Of a stretch of DNA of 57,937 nt, positions 33,890 to 42,237 are shown in pieces. The stretch spans positions 31,333-89,269 of the forward strand of contig CADEGD010000012.1 of NCBI GenBank assembly GCA_902826795.1. Direction: 5' to 3'. The notes below the pieces were generated by a model that saw only the letters and a program-made list of their open reading frames with translations, did not search any database and was not told the DNA's origin. Source of the DNA: an uncultured Acidobacteriota bacterium. GTDB taxonomy: Bacteria > Acidobacteriota > Blastocatellia > Pyrinomonadales > Pyrinomonadaceae. A program made the translations under genes and the position numbers. The stretch's first letter is position 1, and each line of letters starts with the position of its first letter.

Positions 33890-33937
33890 TGTTGCTTTCC
33901 CGAAATGTACGGGTACTGGAATTGTATTGCAACAATG
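33887..33937. promoter_or_regulatory. inverted repeat over the imuA start, possible operator
   Basis: CATTGTTGC at 33887-33895 is the exact reverse complement of GCAACAATG at 33929-33937. The left arm contains the imuA start codon. Between them is a GTACGGGTAC quasi-palindrome. The position fits an SOS (LexA) operator or an RNA hairpin that masks the start, but the LexA motif of this group is not known to me. Confidence 0.35.
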
Positions 33938-33979
33938 AAACGTCTGTCAAAATAATTCTTATTTGTTAAGATGAGGGAA

Positions 33980-34864
33980 ATGAAAAGCCTTTTGACTATA
34001 CTGACTATCGGACTCGCCTCTACATTTGCGTTTGCCCAGCCGGAATTTCAGCAGATGATAGACGCCGATAAAAGCCTGGCGAGCTATGCGGCTGAGGTCG
34101 GTGCGAAGACAGCGTATTTGAAGTACCTCGGCGACGACGGAGTAATCTTCAAACCCGAGGCGACCAACGGCAAGGACTGGTGGAATCTTCAAAAAGAAGA
34201 ACCGCCGGTTGTCTTAAAACGCACGATGGAGTTAGCCGATATCTCGGCCAATGGTCTCTTGGGTTACACGGTTGGGAGTTGGGAACAGACGCCAAAAAAG
34301 AAGGGCGGGCCTGAGCGAAAGATCGGTCAATATATTACCGTCTGGTCGAAAAAGCCTGACGGCAAGTTTTACGCGATCATCGATGTAATGACCGAATATG
34401 ATGAAGCGGCTCCGCCAGTCGGCAAAGCGATCGCCAGCAAAGCGACGAGAGATATTAATAAACGACGATGGTCTGCAGCAGACCCCTCGATGAAGTTTTT
34501 GCGAATGAGCATGGATCGCGGAGGGTTGGGAAACGCTTTCGATGAATGGGCTGCTGAGGATATTCGTTTGATAATCGAGGAAAATCCGCCGATCTATGGA
34601 AAGAAACATGCCGTCAAGGCGATGAACAAATATCTTTCAGTCGCTTTCCCTAGAAAGGTCGCTTTGCTGGAATCCGCGGATCTTGCGTATGCATGGAACC
34701 AATGCGAGTACGCAAACAGCCAAGAAGGTATGGAAAAAGGCACGTGCCTAAATATATGGAAGTTGCGAAAAAAGAAGTGGTACATCACCTCCAGCGCATT
34801 CGCCCGCATTCCAAATATGGTCAAACCTAGTCTTAAAACCGCACCTACAAGCCGGGGCAACTAA
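33980..34864 (+). CDS. secreted protein with DUF4440/NTF2-like domains
   Basis: 294 residues from the ATG at 33980, which begins a signal peptide (MKSLLTILTIGLASTFAFAQ); an in-frame ATG at 33971 is nine bases upstream. The mature part looks like two NTF2-like halves. The first has 'MIDADKSLASYAAEVGAKTAYLKYLGDDG' type sequence (typical DUF4440 opening), GKDWWNLQKEEPP and YTVGSWEQTP, where the last is the hallmark W after a beta strand. The second half has YGKKHAVKAMNKYL and CLNIWKLRKKKWYITSSAF. The role is unknown; the fold can bind small molecules or act as a secreted enzyme. It is divergent from imuA and followed directly by a small membrane protein gene. Confidence 0.65.
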   Translation: MKSLLTILTIGLASTFAFAQPEFQQMIDADKSLASYAAEVGAKTAYLKYLGDDGVIFKPEATNGKDWWNLQKEEPPVVLKRTMELADISANGLLGYTVGSWEQTPKKKGGPERKIGQYITVWSKKPDGKFYAIIDVMTEYDEAAPPVGKAIASKATRDINKRRWSAADPSMKFLRMSMDRGGLGNAFDEWAAEDIRLIIEENPPIYGKKHAVKAMNKYLSVAFPRKVALLESADLAYAWNQCEYANSQEGMEKGTCLNIWKLRKKKWYITSSAFARIPNMVKPSLKTAPTSRGN

Positions 34865-35143
34865 ATGGATTTTTACTTTCTCTTGATCTCGCTTTTCTTT
34901 CCCCGTATTACGCTGCTCGTCTACCTGTTTCAAGGTTGGTATCCGGCCAATCTAGTCCCGAATTGGCTGGACATAGCATTAGGAGTTCTCGCGCCGCGAA
35001 TACTTATTCTCATTTATATCTACCAGAACATGGGATATCAAAACATTTGGTTCGCCGCACATCTGGTAGTGATGATCCTTACTTACTTCTGCGGCAGCCG
35101 CGAGACCTCTCGACGACGAAGGATACGTCGAGAGTCGGACTAG
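34865..35143 (+). CDS. small three-helix membrane protein
   Basis: 92 residues starting on the base after the preceding stop (TAAATGG), so the two genes are coupled. Three hydrophobic helices are visible: FYFLLISLFFPRITLLVYLF, WLDIALGVLAPRILILIYIY and 'WFAAHLVVMILTYFC'. A very basic tail with RRRRIRR follows and would lie in the cytoplasm. Two Pro-Arg pairs inside the hydrophobic helices are unusual. I know no family; it resembles small integral proteins of the acidobacterial accessory genome. A terminator follows at 35162. Confidence 0.6.
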   Translation: MDFYFLLISLFFPRITLLVYLFQGWYPANLVPNWLDIALGVLAPRILILIYIYQNMGYQNIWFAAHLVVMILTYFCGSRETSRRRRIRRESD

Positions 35144-35161
35144 GGTCGTCATCTTAAAAAC

Positions 35162-35198
35162 AAAAAGCTGCTTGGAATAAGTTTCCATGCAGCTTTTT
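35162..35198. terminator. bidirectional rho-independent terminator
   Basis: AAAAAGCTGC at 35162-35171 is perfectly complementary to GCAGCTTTTT at 35189-35198, with a 17-base loop. It lies between two convergent genes (stops at 35143 and 35219) and has a T run on either strand. Confidence 0.75.
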
Positions 35199-35218
35199 GC
35201 GTAAGTGCTTACAGGCAA

Positions 35219-38200
35219 TTAGAACATAAATCTAAACCCGAAACGCACGCCGCGTGGAGCTTGGAAGAGTTGCGGTAAATTATACCGCTCGTCGACCACA
35301 CTGTTGGCCCGAACGATATCAGAAGTTACTCGACCGCTAAAGATCGCCCGAGTCAAACATCTGAAAGGAGTATTGTCAGGGTCAAACGCAGGAACCGTAC
35401 ACCCGACCGCAGCCGGATCGAAGTTACTTCTGTTGAAGGTTTCACGACGCGAAAGCTCAGTGGCCTGGTTCCACAAATTCAGAATGTTCACATCGAATGC
35501 AACGGCAAACCGATTGTCGCTACCGAACCGGTACTTATGACTCATGCTAAAGTCGGTTTGCGAAAACGTATCTGTGCGGCCAAGATCGCCTCGTTCCGTC
35601 AGGATCATTCCGGAAACAACCGCGAATCGAGCGCGTGTTGTTACCGGAGTTCCGCTCCCGATTTGATAGAAGAGGTTAAAATCAGTCGTATTCGATTTGT
35701 TTCCGAACCAGTCAAATTGGTAGTTACCCGCAAACTTGACGTAGTGAGTACGATCGGTCGGCAATAGCCCCTCATCGGGAGTTCCATCCAAGGTGTATCC
35801 AATGAAAGGAAGATCGAAGTAGCGACTTACCGCCGGGCTGTTGCGTCCGACGCCACCACCTCGTTGTGCTTCGTCGGAGCTTGCCGATCCGGAATAGTTA
35901 CCGAACAGTCGGCTCCACGTGTAGCTACTGTCTAGCGAGAATTGTCCGAAACGCTTCTGAACACGAGCTTCGATCGCGTCATAGACACGTTTTGCTTTTA
36001 CCGCTTCGGCGCCAGGAATGTCATATCTACCACAAGCCGGCTTTGCACAGGATCCTTCGCCAGGATTGCCGATGAAATATTCCTCGTTATCACGATCGTC
36101 GAGGGAGTTATTGTTGTGATAACCGATATCGTCGATCGCCCGGATAATATTCTTGTGAGTATAACGGGCCTCAAGGATGAATCCCCGACCAAAATCGTAA
36201 GCCGTGCCGAAAGTTAATTCGGCTTGTTGAAACGGCTTGATATTCGGGTCGATTCGATTATCAGTTGCAAGATTCGACGGCGTTCTCTGATCCTGGAAGC
36301 GAATGTTGTTTGCGATGATCCCGTCGCGGGTATACGAGAAGATATTAGGATTGACGACGATAAAATCGTAGACGTCCTGAACCTCACCGCCAAATGAACC
36401 GCGAGGCAGTTCGTATTTGAAACGGTCAAAGAAACGTCCATAGCTTCCAAATACTTTCCATTTTCCGTTGCCCAGAATGTCGAACGCTGCGCCAATTCGC
36501 GGTGCAAGTTTGTCCTGCCAACTAAACTTGATGCCCGGATTTCCTTCTCTAAAGGACGGAACGTCTTCTCTTTCAATTCGAAGCCCCAAATTAAGCGTCA
36601 AGCGATTTCCTATCTGCCATGCATCCTGAATAAAGAGTGCCTCATTCTTGCTGCTTACTTTCCCTTCGCGTCCCGTTAAGGCGAGAGTGCCAATACCAAT
36701 TACTTCGGGACCGTCTACCGGACATCCCGGTGTAGCAACTCTATTAGGCCTCCTGCAGCCGTTGCGATCGGACGTAGTTGCGGCGGGATCAACATTGACG
36801 TCAATTATCCCGAACGCCACATTTCCATCACTTACATCGTTGCTAAGGCCGGTGTATTGATAGCCGAACCGGAAGCCGTGCCTGCCTCCGAAGTTGTTCA
36901 AATAGAGCCCAACCGTCGCATCGAAGGTCTCACGAATTGAGATGTCTTTCGAAACCAGGCTATTGTCCTGGAATAGCCGGTAACCTGCTGCACCTGCAGA
37001 ACATGCGAAACTCGTGCATGTATAATTTGTCGCCGCAGGAATTCCGTAGTTCAAAATGGAGGTCGTTACGAGGGAGTCTTTGTCGAAAAAGCCTTTTTCA
37101 TTCAAATAGCCCCTGCCATAACGGGCATCGATAGTTAGTTTTTGAGTCGGCGTGTAGAAGCCGGACACACCGACGTTGTTCGAAGGCGTGCGCCCGCCAA
37201 GTTCGGCTTGGTCGGCGACGACGGGAGCACCTCCAGCTGTTCTCGGACCTGCTAACGCTGTGAAGAGCGGAAGTACACCATTCACACGTGTCGGATTGTA
37301 GAGATAGTTTGCCGTAAGTTGAAGTTTGTCGGTTACCTGTCCGTCAAGCCGAAGAAAACTGTAGTCCCGCTGGATCCTGGAGGTATAGCTTTGCCTTACT
37401 CCGTCATCAGGAAATGTTCGGCTTCTTGTGGTTTCTAGATATTGGGGTGAAAGACTTCCGAAAAAGAAAAGGTGTTTCTTGATTATCGGACCGCTGAGCG
37501 TCGCCGATGGGAAGAAATTCAGAAACTCGTCTCTAGCGGGGAAAATATAACGATTTCCCGCGGCCGCTGGAATCGAGGTGCTGCTGTCTAATATCCGACG
37601 CGGGCCGGCTGACAACTTTGAGGGGTCAAATGCAACGCCAAAGTCACCGTGAAAGTCATCCGCTCCGCGCTTTGTCACAACGTTTATAACGCCGCCTGTG
37701 GCGCCGCCGTATTCAGCTTCGAAGCCGTTCGACTTTATCTGCACTTCCTGGATCAGTTGAAACGGAATGTTATTGTTGCTGTCCAAGCTGCCGGTTCGAA
37801 AGTTTGTTACCTCTTGTCCGTCGATAACGAACGAATTTTCAGAGCCGCTGGCGCCATCGATTTGAAAACCACCCGCAGTTGGTTCAGCGCGAACCGGGGC
37901 GGCAGCTTTCAACGCAGTCGTGAAATTAGTTCCTTTAGGAAGTTTTTCGAGGGCTTTCTCCCCAAGACTCGTTTGAATTTTACTCGTGCTCGCATCGATC
38001 GTCGCCACTCCTTCGGCAGTTACGTCTACGACTGCGCCAACGGTTGCCACCTTGACCTGCGTGTCGACATTTGCCGCACTTCCAAGTGTAACCAGCACGT
38101 CCGTGCGAGTGATCTTCTCAAAGTTCGGTGCGGAAATCTCAATCCTATACGTTCCCGGTGGAACCTGTTGAAGTCGAAAGTATCCGTCACCGTTTGCCGT

Positions 38201-38377
38201 AATGGTGCGACTGTAGGCATCACCGCTTACTACTACGGACGCATTAGGCACGACCGCCCCATTAACATCGGTCACAGTTCCTTCTATCGCGCCAAACCGC
38301 TCCTGGCCAAAAGCGCTGGCCGAAAAACAGAGGCAAAGAAGGAATATGGGGATCCACATTCTTACAAAGCTTTTCAT
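35219..38377 (-). CDS. Oar-type TonB-dependent receptor with carboxypeptidase-regulatory-like domain
   Basis: 1052 residues from the ATG at 38377, which has AAGGAG seven bases upstream and a signal peptide (IPIFLLCLCFSASAFGQ); the longer frame from 38521 is not used. The regulatory-like domain (GAIEGTVTDVNGAVVPNASV) covers about residues 28-120. The plug has the 'SLGEKALEKLPKGTNFTTAL' and 'SGSENSFVIDGQEVTNFRTG' type motifs, followed by 'EAEYGGATGGVINVVTKRG'. The barrel ends GVRFGFRFMF, as Oar-type receptors do. It is not adjacent to any transporter, so the substrate is open. It lies outside the two tRNA-Cys islands and may be an ordinary chromosomal gene. Confidence 0.85.
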   Translation of the reverse strand: MKSFVRMWIPIFLLCLCFSASAFGQERFGAIEGTVTDVNGAVVPNASVVVSGDAYSRTITANGDGYFRLQQVPPGTYRIEISAPNFEKITRTDVLVTLGSAANVDTQVKVATVGAVVDVTAEGVATIDASTSKIQTSLGEKALEKLPKGTNFTTALKAAAPVRAEPTAGGFQIDGASGSENSFVIDGQEVTNFRTGSLDSNNNIPFQLIQEVQIKSNGFEAEYGGATGGVINVVTKRGADDFHGDFGVAFDPSKLSAGPRRILDSSTSIPAAAGNRYIFPARDEFLNFFPSATLSGPIIKKHLFFFGSLSPQYLETTRSRTFPDDGVRQSYTSRIQRDYSFLRLDGQVTDKLQLTANYLYNPTRVNGVLPLFTALAGPRTAGGAPVVADQAELGGRTPSNNVGVSGFYTPTQKLTIDARYGRGYLNEKGFFDKDSLVTTSILNYGIPAATNYTCTSFACSAGAAGYRLFQDNSLVSKDISIRETFDATVGLYLNNFGGRHGFRFGYQYTGLSNDVSDGNVAFGIIDVNVDPAATTSDRNGCRRPNRVATPGCPVDGPEVIGIGTLALTGREGKVSSKNEALFIQDAWQIGNRLTLNLGLRIEREDVPSFREGNPGIKFSWQDKLAPRIGAAFDILGNGKWKVFGSYGRFFDRFKYELPRGSFGGEVQDVYDFIVVNPNIFSYTRDGIIANNIRFQDQRTPSNLATDNRIDPNIKPFQQAELTFGTAYDFGRGFILEARYTHKNIIRAIDDIGYHNNNSLDDRDNEEYFIGNPGEGSCAKPACGRYDIPGAEAVKAKRVYDAIEARVQKRFGQFSLDSSYTWSRLFGNYSGSASSDEAQRGGGVGRNSPAVSRYFDLPFIGYTLDGTPDEGLLPTDRTHYVKFAGNYQFDWFGNKSNTTDFNLFYQIGSGTPVTTRARFAVVSGMILTERGDLGRTDTFSQTDFSMSHKYRFGSDNRFAVAFDVNILNLWNQATELSRRETFNRSNFDPAAVGCTVPAFDPDNTPFRCLTRAIFSGRVTSDIVRANSVVDERYNLPQLFQAPRGVRFGFRFMF

Positions 38378-38732
38378 AGTTTTACTCCTTATTAATAACG
38401 CCGGAAACGCGCGGGAGAGAACAGGTTGTAACGCCCTTGGAATAGCGCGCGTTACGAAATTCAAAGTCTCGTAAATGTTCGAATGCTTGAATTTATGCCG
38501 TTCGGAAAACGCGTTCGGCAATGTTAAAAGGGCAAGGAACGTGCCGATTCGAAAAAGGCTGGAAATACTTTGCGGCGATATCTGGAAATGTTGGTTAGTC
38601 GACGCAGTTGGGATGAACTTCTTGTGATTTTCGGATTCTCTCGGAGGAAATGAACGAACTGAGGCGAGGAGGACGAATTCGAGATAATGAACTATTCAAT
38701 AGCTCGAATTTATTTACCAACGGCGTGGCAAA
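38378..38732. other. intergenic stretch upstream of the TonB receptor gene
   Basis: No coding signal. It should contain the receptor's promoter and a long leader, and downstream flank of the LVIVD gene. No riboswitch fold could be recognised by eye. Confidence 0.4.
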
Positions 38733-38768
38733 CAAAAAAGCCGGCTGGGATCGGATTCCCAGCCGGCT
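38733..38768 (-). terminator. rho-independent terminator of the DUF305-LVIVD operon
   Basis: A perfect 12-base stem, AGCCGGCTGGGA at 38739-38750 with TCCCAGCCGGCT at 38757-38768, with a six-base loop. On the minus strand it is followed by six T (38733-38738). It lies 25 bases after the LVIVD stop. Confidence 0.85.
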
Positions 38769-38792
38769 CAGTTCCGCAAAAGATCAGATCGA

Positions 38793-40676
38793 TTATTCGA
38801 AGACCGCGATCAAATCGCGAAGCCGAACTGAATCCGAATTCTTCTCGAGCGAAGAGACCAGATTCTTCAGGTTCTCGACGGACTGCTCTGACATCTTTGA
38901 TTTCTCGGCGACGTCAACTGATGCCCGAAGCTCGGCGATCTGCTTGGTGGAGAGCGAGTTGCTTCTCTCAAGCTGATCTACGTAAGCACGGGCGACGGCG
39001 GCCTTGTTCTTCCATACAAATTTCTGCTGGCTCTGAACATTGAGCTCAGCCACCGTGACGCTTTTGGCAGCTTCGATCTCGTTCTTGGAGAGAAACTTGG
39101 TCGGAACTAACTCAAAGACATCGAGTCCGCGGGCGATCTCCGAAGAATAGATGTGGCCGTTGTACCAATAGGCTGACCAGGATCCGCCCATGATGAGCAT
39201 TTTCGGATCGATCGGTCCGCGGTCGAAATAAGCGATCTCGATCGGATTTGCCGCATCGGTAAAGTCCATGATCGAAATGCCGCCCTGATACCAAGCCTGC
39301 ACCTTAATGTCGCGGCCAGGGATCGGGATAAGCGAACCGTTGTGAGCTACACAATTTTCCTGCTCTGTCTGAGCGGCCGGGAGTTTGTAGTAATTCTTGA
39401 ACGTGAGCTTTGTTCCGTCCAGAGCGAAGATGGCGTCTGCTCCCCATTTATCAGGGTCGGTCTCGCGACACCGCGGACCCATTCCGCCGCCCCACTCGTC
39501 GGTAAATACAACCTTTTTGCCATCGTTCGAAAACGCGGCAGAGTGCCAGTAAGCGTAGTTCTTGTCGTTCACGGCTTCGACGCGTTTCGGATTTGCCGGA
39601 TCTTTGATATCAAGCAGAATTCCGTTGCCGGAACATGCTCCGGCAGCAAGGCCGATCTCGGAGTAAACGGTAATGTCGTGGCACTGATCCGTCTGCTCTA
39701 CTCGAGGACTATCATGCGAACCGCCGTTATCGAGAACGTTGATCTTGCCGCTAGCCGCATCACCGAAGATGCGCGGCGAGTTGACGATCTTTGCTTCCTG
39801 AGGCGCGGTAACCGGAACTTTGATCACCTCGATACGGAATAGCGAAGTGTTTGGATCTTCATTCGGATTCCCGCCCGAACATCCGGCCAGTTCTTCAGCC
39901 GGCCTGACAAATGACGTCCCCGATACATATATATATATATTGCTATTGTCTTTTGGATCGGTGACCAACGTGTGCGTGTGCGATCCGCGGCAGGTTTGAA
40001 CTGCGCCGACCTGTTTCGGATTCTTGATGTCGCTGATGTCGAAAATACGAACGCCACGGAAACGATCCTTATTGGCGGCAGGCCCTTGTCCGGGCTGGCC
40101 GGCGGTTGCAGGAAATCCTTGCTCGCCGCAGTCGACTCGGCCGTTTGGCATTTCGACTGACATGAACATCAGATTCTTATAAACCGATACATCGCCCTGT
40201 CCGCCCGGACACAGCATCGAAGTAACGAGCGATGGAGCGGCCGGCTTTGATATATCGTAGATATTCATGCCGTAGAAATTACCAAGAAATAAATGTTTGC
40301 CCTGGAACGCGAGGTCGGAATTTGCAAGAGCAAGCCCGGCGATCGACATACGCATTCCCGCAGGCAATTGAGCCGGATCGCCAATACCCAGTGATCCCAG
40401 AGCGTTTGCGACCTTTGGAGAATTCGGATCGACTCCGAGATCGAACGCTGCAGGCTTTTTGGTCAATGACACATGTTTTATGCCGAATGCCGCTTCGCCC
40501 GCATCAAAAAGTCCCGACTTCAGTTTCGATCGAGGATCGGCGGCGTTCGCTCCCTTCATGCCGGGCGGCAGAGGCTTCGCTTGAGGCGGTTGCCCTTGAG
40601 CAGTCACCAATTCGGCGGCAGACATGAAAAATACGGCTAAGAGAATTGCGTAAGTTAGATTCTTGATTCGGTTCAT
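38793..40676 (-). CDS. secreted LVIVD-repeat protein
   Basis: 627 residues with a signal peptide (AILLAVFFMSAAELVTAQ). The body is a beta-propeller of LVIVD-type repeats: 'NFYGMNIYDISKPAAPSLVT', 'RGVRIFDISDIKNPKQVGAV', GNGILLDIKDPANPKRV and 'GGISIMDFTDAANPIEIAYF' show the repeat 'V.I.DI.DP..P..V'. Cysteines occur in probable disulfide pairs (CPGG, DCGEQ, TCRGS, GCSGG, QCHD), fitting export. The C-terminal 120 residues are helical. Many similar proteins are annotated as hypothetical or choice-of-anchor proteins with LVIVD repeats. The start overlaps the stop of the DUF305 gene by four bases, so both are made together. The function is unknown; propellers often bind metal or protein partners. 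Confidence 0.75.
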   Translation of the reverse strand: MNRIKNLTYAILLAVFFMSAAELVTAQGQPPQAKPLPPGMKGANAADPRSKLKSGLFDAGEAAFGIKHVSLTKKPAAFDLGVDPNSPKVANALGSLGIGDPAQLPAGMRMSIAGLALANSDLAFQGKHLFLGNFYGMNIYDISKPAAPSLVTSMLCPGGQGDVSVYKNLMFMSVEMPNGRVDCGEQGFPATAGQPGQGPAANKDRFRGVRIFDISDIKNPKQVGAVQTCRGSHTHTLVTDPKDNSNIYIYVSGTSFVRPAEELAGCSGGNPNEDPNTSLFRIEVIKVPVTAPQEAKIVNSPRIFGDAASGKINVLDNGGSHDSPRVEQTDQCHDITVYSEIGLAAGACSGNGILLDIKDPANPKRVEAVNDKNYAYWHSAAFSNDGKKVVFTDEWGGGMGPRCRETDPDKWGADAIFALDGTKLTFKNYYKLPAAQTEQENCVAHNGSLIPIPGRDIKVQAWYQGGISIMDFTDAANPIEIAYFDRGPIDPKMLIMGGSWSAYWYNGHIYSSEIARGLDVFELVPTKFLSKNEIEAAKSVTVAELNVQSQQKFVWKNKAAVARAYVDQLERSNSLSTKQIAELRASVDVAEKSKMSEQSVENLKNLVSSLEKNSDSVRLRDLIAVFE

Positions 40677-41365
40677 GGTTTCTTTTCTACGTTAAATCGC
40701 TCCAATAAGTTTTGCATCGATTTGATCTCGGCCCGCTGTCCGCTATCGACGTCGCTGGCGAAATTAAAGAGTTCGGCATCCTGGGCGGTGCCGGCACTGC
40801 CGTGAAGGTCTTTTACCATCACAAGTGCTCCCTCGTGATGCTGGATCATCCCTTTTAGAAACAGCAACTCGAATTCCCTGCCCTTGGCTTCTTTCAACGC
40901 CTTCATCTGTTCCGGCGAGAGCATGCCGGGCATTTGATGAGTCGCGGCTTGATGTCCGCCCTGATCGTGACCGCCGTGAGAACTTCCGGCGTCCATCTTC
41001 ATTTCGGTCGATTGTCCGCGTGCCTCAAGCCAACGCTTCATAAACTCCATCTCGTCGCTCTGAGATTTCGTGATGCGACCGCCTATGAGTTTGATATCCG
41101 AATTGTCACTGCGTTCGGCGATAAGATCGGTCATCTCCACAGCCTGAGCATGATGCATGATCATGCCCTGCATGAACTCGACATCTTTTTTACTCGTCGG
41201 CGGAAGATTGGGCCGCGTGTCCGCCGGGAGTTTCTTCGTTTCTTCACCCGGAGCACCGGGGCGAACGATTACGGCCGATTGCGCATTTGCCGAAGCCGCA
41301 AAGAAGATCGACGCCAACAGCAACAACGGAAGTTTTGTCCAGTTTTGAATTATTAGAACTCGCAT
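40673..41365 (-). CDS. DUF305-family secreted protein
   Basis: 230 residues with a signal peptide (LPLLLLASIFFAASANAQ). Two DUF305 signatures are seen: 'FMQGMIMHHAQAVEMTDL' in the first half and FLKGMIQHHEGALVMVKDL in the second, each a helix with an HH pair and Met residues. DUF305 has a ferritin-like four-helix fold and is often linked to copper handling. Here a His/Gly-rich linker (GSSHGGHDQGGHQAATHQM) lies between the halves. It overlaps the LVIVD gene downstream by four bases, so the pair likely acts together in the periplasm or on the surface. No copper regulator is nearby. Confidence 0.85.
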   Translation of the reverse strand: MRVLIIQNWTKLPLLLLASIFFAASANAQSAVIVRPGAPGEETKKLPADTRPNLPPTSKKDVEFMQGMIMHHAQAVEMTDLIAERSDNSDIKLIGGRITKSQSDEMEFMKRWLEARGQSTEMKMDAGSSHGGHDQGGHQAATHQMPGMLSPEQMKALKEAKGREFELLFLKGMIQHHEGALVMVKDLHGSAGTAQDAELFNFASDVDSGQRAEIKSMQNLLERFNVEKKP

Positions 41366-41492
41366 TTTATTAAAAAGAAAAGTAACACAATACGCAGCCT
41401 TAGCCGAAGTCTTTAATAGCTACATTCCTGCTCTTTTGATTCCCTGCTCCAGCCTTCGGTTCGCATTGTTCTTTTTTAATCCGTAAAAAAAG

Positions 41493-41522
41493 AAAGCCGC
41501 TCGCGGATAGACGGGCGGCTTT
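41493..41522 (-). terminator. rho-independent terminator
   Basis: AAAGCCGC at 41493-41500 pairs with GCGGCTTT at 41515-41522. On the minus strand it is followed by a CTTTTTTT run. It lies after the stop of the hypothetical gene at 41548. Confidence 0.7.
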
Positions 41523-41547
41523 ATATTGTTTGGGAGAACGGACGAGT

Positions 41548-42237
41548 TTAGGAAAGGGTGATGGGGTAGATGGGGGATTGGTTGCCGTAGGGGAGATTTT
41601 TTCTATAGAAGACGGCGCGGAGTTCGCCGTTTTCGGGTTTCTCGGGATCGGTCTTCGAAATGGTGAATCCGGCGGGAGTCGAGGTGATGAATGCGACCTC
41701 GCGGGCGACGCCGCCCTTCGGCGTATACATCATTTTCAGGGCGTTCATTCCCTGCATGCTTCCCGTGACCATCACGGAATCGCCCTCGGTCACCGTCACT
41801 TTCAGATTCGGCGAGACGCTTTCCGGCGAGGGCGGTGTTATCTCGGAACCGAGCAGCCCGAGATCTTCTCCTATCGCGCTCGTGTAAGCGTTGTTCGAGA
41901 TGATCTGGTCGCGCAGTTTTGAAAACTGCTGAACGCCGCCCTGGGTGAAGGCCTCGACCGGGCCAGGCGAAAATTGCGGACACGGGCCCGCGTTCGAACC
42001 GACCGGCTCGCCGTTGAAGATCATGTCGCGCCACTGCGTGACCGATTGCATCGTCAGTTTCGACGCGTCGGCGTAACCCTGCGCTTGAACCATGTCCATG
42101 CAAAGCGCGTTCGCCGCCCCGAGCTGAGCGGGCGTCCAGCCGAGCACCGTCGAATACGATCCGATCTTTGCGCTGAAGTTGTTGAGAAGTGTTATCTGAT
42201 CGGCCAAACTGCTTGGCCACCAAAATCTACGGGGCAT
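41548..42237 (-). CDS. conserved-type hypothetical protein with N-terminal helical and C-terminal beta domain
   Basis: 229 residues starting MPRRFWWPSSLADQITLL; TAGGAGT lies 12 bases upstream. The first 110 residues are helical with 'YSTVLGWTPAQLGAANALC' and 'SVTQWRDMIFNGEP'. The last 80 form a beta sandwich (LKVTVTEGDSVMVTGSMQG, AFITSTPAGFTI, 'ELRAVFYRKNLPYGNQSPIY'). Proteins with this layout are common in Acidobacteriota and Verrucomicrobiota but, to my knowledge, have no studied member. There is no signal peptide. It is alone, with its own terminator, and upstream lies a 1.2-kb non-coding stretch. Confidence 0.6.
   Translation of the reverse strand: MPRRFWWPSSLADQITLLNNFSAKIGSYSTVLGWTPAQLGAANALCMDMVQAQGYADASKLTMQSVTQWRDMIFNGEPVGSNAGPCPQFSPGPVEAFTQGGVQQFSKLRDQIISNNAYTSAIGEDLGLLGSEITPPSPESVSPNLKVTVTEGDSVMVTGSMQGMNALKMMYTPKGGVAREVAFITSTPAGFTISKTDPEKPENGELRAVFYRKNLPYGNQSPIYPITLS

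Noticed and set aside
39926..39941. TA dinucleotide run
   Set aside because: It lies inside the LVIVD gene and encodes an IYIY strand in frame; it is a local coincidence rather than a regulatory repeat.
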